From Verrucomicrobiales bacterium (GTDB taxonomy: Bacteria; Verrucomicrobiota; Verrucomicrobiia; Limisphaerales; UBA1100): a stretch of 64,000 nucleotides of DNA. Positions 62,282-64,000 of this stretch are shown here, piece by piece; within the stretch, counting starts at the first letter, position 1; each line of letters begins with the position of its first letter. The stretch lies in the NCBI GenBank assembly GCA_005809105.1, contig SYLI01000066.1, positions 1 through 64,000 of the forward strand. Direction: 5' to 3'. Made by a program: the position numbers and the translations under genes. Under the pieces are notes generated by a model. The model was not told the DNA's origin and ran no database searches. It saw only the letters and a program-made list of their open reading frames with translations.

Positions 62282-63645
62282 GGCTGAGGCAGTTTGACGC
62301 CCAGCACGGTGCGCATCCGCGCCCCGGCCTGTTGCGCCGTGTAAGCCTGCTTGGCCACGAGCGCCGCGGCAACGCCCGAGTTGTAGGCCGTGGCGGCCGA
62401 CGTGCCGGTGATGAGGTAGGTGCGGTTGTTAAACTGCACCCGCGCCGTGCCCGGCCCGCCGATGTCCACGAAATCGCCACGGTTGGCGTAGCTGGCTGGG
62501 TTGCCGGCGTAGTCGGTGGCCGTGACGGCCAGCACTTCATTGTAGGCGGCTGGATAATTGGGGGTGATCACCGGAGAGTTGCCGGCTGCGCCGAGAAAAA
62601 GCACGCCGCGTTCGTGTCCCTGCTGGATGATGGAATGCACCACGCGGCTTTCGCCGGGGCTGCCCAGACTCAAGTTGACGATGGAGGCGCCCCCGTTGAT
62701 GGCCTCGGCAATGCCCCTGGCCACATCAAACGAGGTGGTGGTGGCGCGGTCGCCGTAGATGTCCACGGGGAGAATGCGCACGGGCAAATCGGAGCCGGCA
62801 AGTTTCATATCGGACAATCCGCGCATGATGGCGTCGGCCATCGAGGTGCCGTGGCCGGGCGTCGTGGCGGCGGCGCGTTCCCCCTCATACAGGTTGACTT
62901 GCGGCATCAGAAAATCGGTGCGCGCCATGCCGTTGGCCTGCACAGCCGAATCGACAAGCCCGATAATAATCGAGCGACCATCGGCGGCTTTGCCCTGTTC
63001 GAGCGCAAGGCCGGGCAGGGGGGCCGCGCTGACTTGCTCCGGGCCAGCAGGGCGTTCCACAATGTACACGGCATCCACATCGCCCCAGTTGCCGTTGGCC
63101 TCGATGAGCTGGCGGGCTCGCGTGGCGGCCTCTTCATCTTCAAAGCGCAGGCGCACGGCATTGATCTTTGCGATCTCGCCGGCGATCTTGGCGTTGAACT
63201 GGCTGGCAAGCGCGCGCGCCTCCTTGTCGGGCTTGAGCACCACCACCAGCTCGTTTGGAATGGTGCGGGCCTTGGCGGGCAATGCCTGAACCTTGCGCGT
63301 GGCCTGATCGCGATTGTTCCGGTAGATGAAGAGCTTGGCCGAATCGCTCTTGTCGGGAACCAGCGCGTAGCTGGCACTGCCCAGAAGCAGGTCCAGCGCC
63401 TCTCCGGAAGATCGATCCCTAAACTGGGCACTGACCTGGCGGTCAAATTGCGGATCCAGAAAGATTTCCCAGCCCGTCTGTTGGTGCAGAAGCCTGAGCA
63501 CCTCAAGAACTGGCACATTTTCAAGCTTGGCCTCGAAGCGCTGGGTGCCCGGTTTCCGGATGAGAAGGGCTGCGGGGACAGGGGCGGGCGCGGCCTGCAC
63601 TGCGAGCACGCCAGCCAGAAATCCCGCCCACAAACTTCGTCTCAT
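62278..63645 (-). CDS. Secreted subtilisin-family (S8) protease with STN-like N-terminal domain
   Basis: The 455-residue protein from ATG 63645 has a signal peptide (LWAGFLAGVLAVQAAPAP). Residues about 38-110 (LENVPVLEVLRLLHQQTGWEIF ... GEALDLLLG) resemble the short STN domain of secretins and TonB receptors. A segment at 127-200 (IPNELVVVLKPDKEARALASQF in part) resembles an I9-type propeptide. The catalytic domain shows Asp232 (IIIGLVDSAV), His265 (PGHGTSMA), oxyanion Asn356 (GAAGNSPV) and Ser416 (ITGTSAATA). All triad residues are present. It probably matures outside the cytoplasm. The stop overlaps folB in CTAG. Confidence 0.88.
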   Translation of the reverse strand: MRRSLWAGFLAGVLAVQAAPAPVPAALLIRKPGTQRFEAKLENVPVLEVLRLLHQQTGWEIFLDPQFDRQVSAQFRDRSSGEALDLLLGSASYALVPDKSDSAKLFIYRNNRDQATRKVQALPAKARTIPNELVVVLKPDKEARALASQFNAKIAGEIAKINAVRLRFEDEEAATRARQLIEANGNWGDVDAVYIVERPAGPEQVSAAPLPGLALEQGKAADGRSIIIGLVDSAVQANGMARTDFLMPQVNLYEGERAAATTPGHGTSMADAIMRGLSDMKLAGSDLPVRILPVDIYGDRATTTSFDVARGIAEAINGGASIVNLSLGSPGESRVVHSIIQQGHERGVLFLGAAGNSPVITPNYPAAYNEVLAVTATDYAGNPASYANRGDFVDIGGPGTARVQFNNRTYLITGTSAATAYNSGVAAALVAKQAYTAQQAGARMRTVLGVKLPQP

Positions 63646-63765
63646 GGTTTTGAGTATCCACACACGCAAGTGATTTTGCCATGATAATTCGCCGGCCAGC
63701 CGCATGGAGAAGAAGCGAATTAGTGCTTGCGATTGCGGTGAAAAAGTTGTTAATAACCCCCCTCC

Positions 63766-64000
63766 ATGGCAGCAATCGGAAGATTCCAGAAGGGCGACGA
63801 CATTTTTTACGCGAAGGTTTTGGACGGAGAGCTGTTCCGAATGAACGGCGATGTTTTTGGTTCGCCGTCCTTTGCCAAGAAGGCCATGCCCCTGCGGGGG
63901 CTCAAGACGCTGACGCCGGTGACGCCCAGCAAGGTCATCGCCGTGGGCTTGAATTACGCCGACCACGCGCGCGAATCGAACCTGCCACGCCCTCACCAGC
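63766..64000 (+). CDS. Fumarylacetoacetase-family protein, truncated by window edge
   Basis: ATG 63766 opens a frame running off the right edge (78 codons seen), absent from the ORF track for lack of a stop. It begins AAIGRFQKGDDIFYAKVLDG, then LKTLTPVTPSKVIAVGLNYADHARE, the N-terminal signature of FAH/2-hydroxyhepta-2,4-diene-1,7-dioate isomerase-type proteins. The metal-binding catalytic part lies beyond the window. It is divergent from the subtilase gene, with 120 bp between starts. Confidence 0.88.
   Translation, partial: MAAIGRFQKGDDIFYAKVLDGELFRMNGDVFGSPSFAKKAMPLRGLKTLTPVTPSKVIAVGLNYADHARESNLPRPHQ

Noticed and set aside
62332-63684. Long plus-strand ORF of 450 aa antisense to the subtilase gene
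   Set aside because: Shadow of the minus-strand protease in a GC-rich genome; the protease has an intact catalytic triad and signal peptide, while this translation has no recognisable domain.
1-64000. CRISPR arrays, insertion sequences, phage genes or rRNA operons
   Set aside because: No regularly spaced direct repeats, transposase, integrase, phage structural or rRNA sequences were seen on either strand.

Overview
The window is chromosomal DNA of a GC-rich bacterium, most likely a member of Verrucomicrobiota (PVC superphylum). The main evidence is a secreted DUF1549/DUF1553 protein, a DUF1501 protein and a pre-peptidase-domain protein in one operon. Supporting signs are two large paralogous secreted proteins with NGD-type repeats, an LCCL-domain protein, a PQQ-like beta-propeller, and housekeeping genes scattered outside the operons they occupy in proteobacteria. 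No insertion sequence, phage, CRISPR array or rRNA gene is visible. It reads as core genome, very densely packed: many same-strand neighbours overlap by 4 bp (ATGA or GTGA), and four convergent pairs end inside one shared CTAG.

Layout. 1-6.3 kb (minus): edge-truncated acetate-type Na+ symporter with its DUF485 partner, two secreted paralogs, an LCCL-domain gene broken by an in-frame TAG, msrA and pyrE. 6.4-9.3 kb (plus): a small HExxH membrane protein, a PTS EIIA-like protein and argS. 9.3-15.4 kb: coaB, an orphan Hsp70, infC, a DUF1015 protein and argG. 15.4-20.4 kb: a tonB-exbB-exbD-like operon (minus), apaG, infA and two tandem TlpA-like thioredoxins. 20.4-22.7 kb (minus): thiH, a metallophosphoesterase and thiS. 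22.9-29 kb (plus): parA, a PQQ-propeller protein, a flavin reductase, gcvT, gcvH and an N-acyl-D-amino-acid deacylase. 29-34.8 kb: glcDEF (minus) divergent from a glyoxylate aminotransferase (plus), then an amidohydrolase. 34.8-41.8 kb: tRNA-Ser(CGA), RNase D and a six-gene metabolic run nadC-birA-coaX-trpA-manC-rlmI (minus). 42-46.7 kb (plus): msrP, NAD(P)HX repair enzyme, a membrane protein, adk and fmt. 46.7-52.7 kb (minus): the DUF1549-DUF1501-PPC trio. 52.8-62.3 kb (plus): tetR with a near-perfect palindromic operator, OMF-MFP-RND efflux genes, an unusual MFS transporter, a HAD-NUDIX fusion and folB. 62.3-64 kb: a subtilase with an STN-like N-terminal domain (minus) and the start of a fumarylacetoacetase-family gene (plus).

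Functional links. glcDEF, the aminotransferase, gcvT and gcvH form a glycolate -> glyoxylate -> glycine -> C1 route within about 8 kb. msrA and msrP both repair oxidised methionine, in free/cytoplasmic and exported compartments. The most interesting candidates are: (i) a HAD-NUDIX fusion translationally coupled to folB, which could supply the two dephosphorylation steps before FolB; (ii) an MFS transporter whose periplasmic TM7-TM8 loop appears to contain an inserted barrel-sandwich/lipoyl-like domain, directly behind a tripartite RND operon; (iii) a recurrent promoter-like element before apaG, parA and the MFS gene.

All coordinates were read by eye from the sequence and the ORF track. Family names rest on motif recognition, not on database searches.
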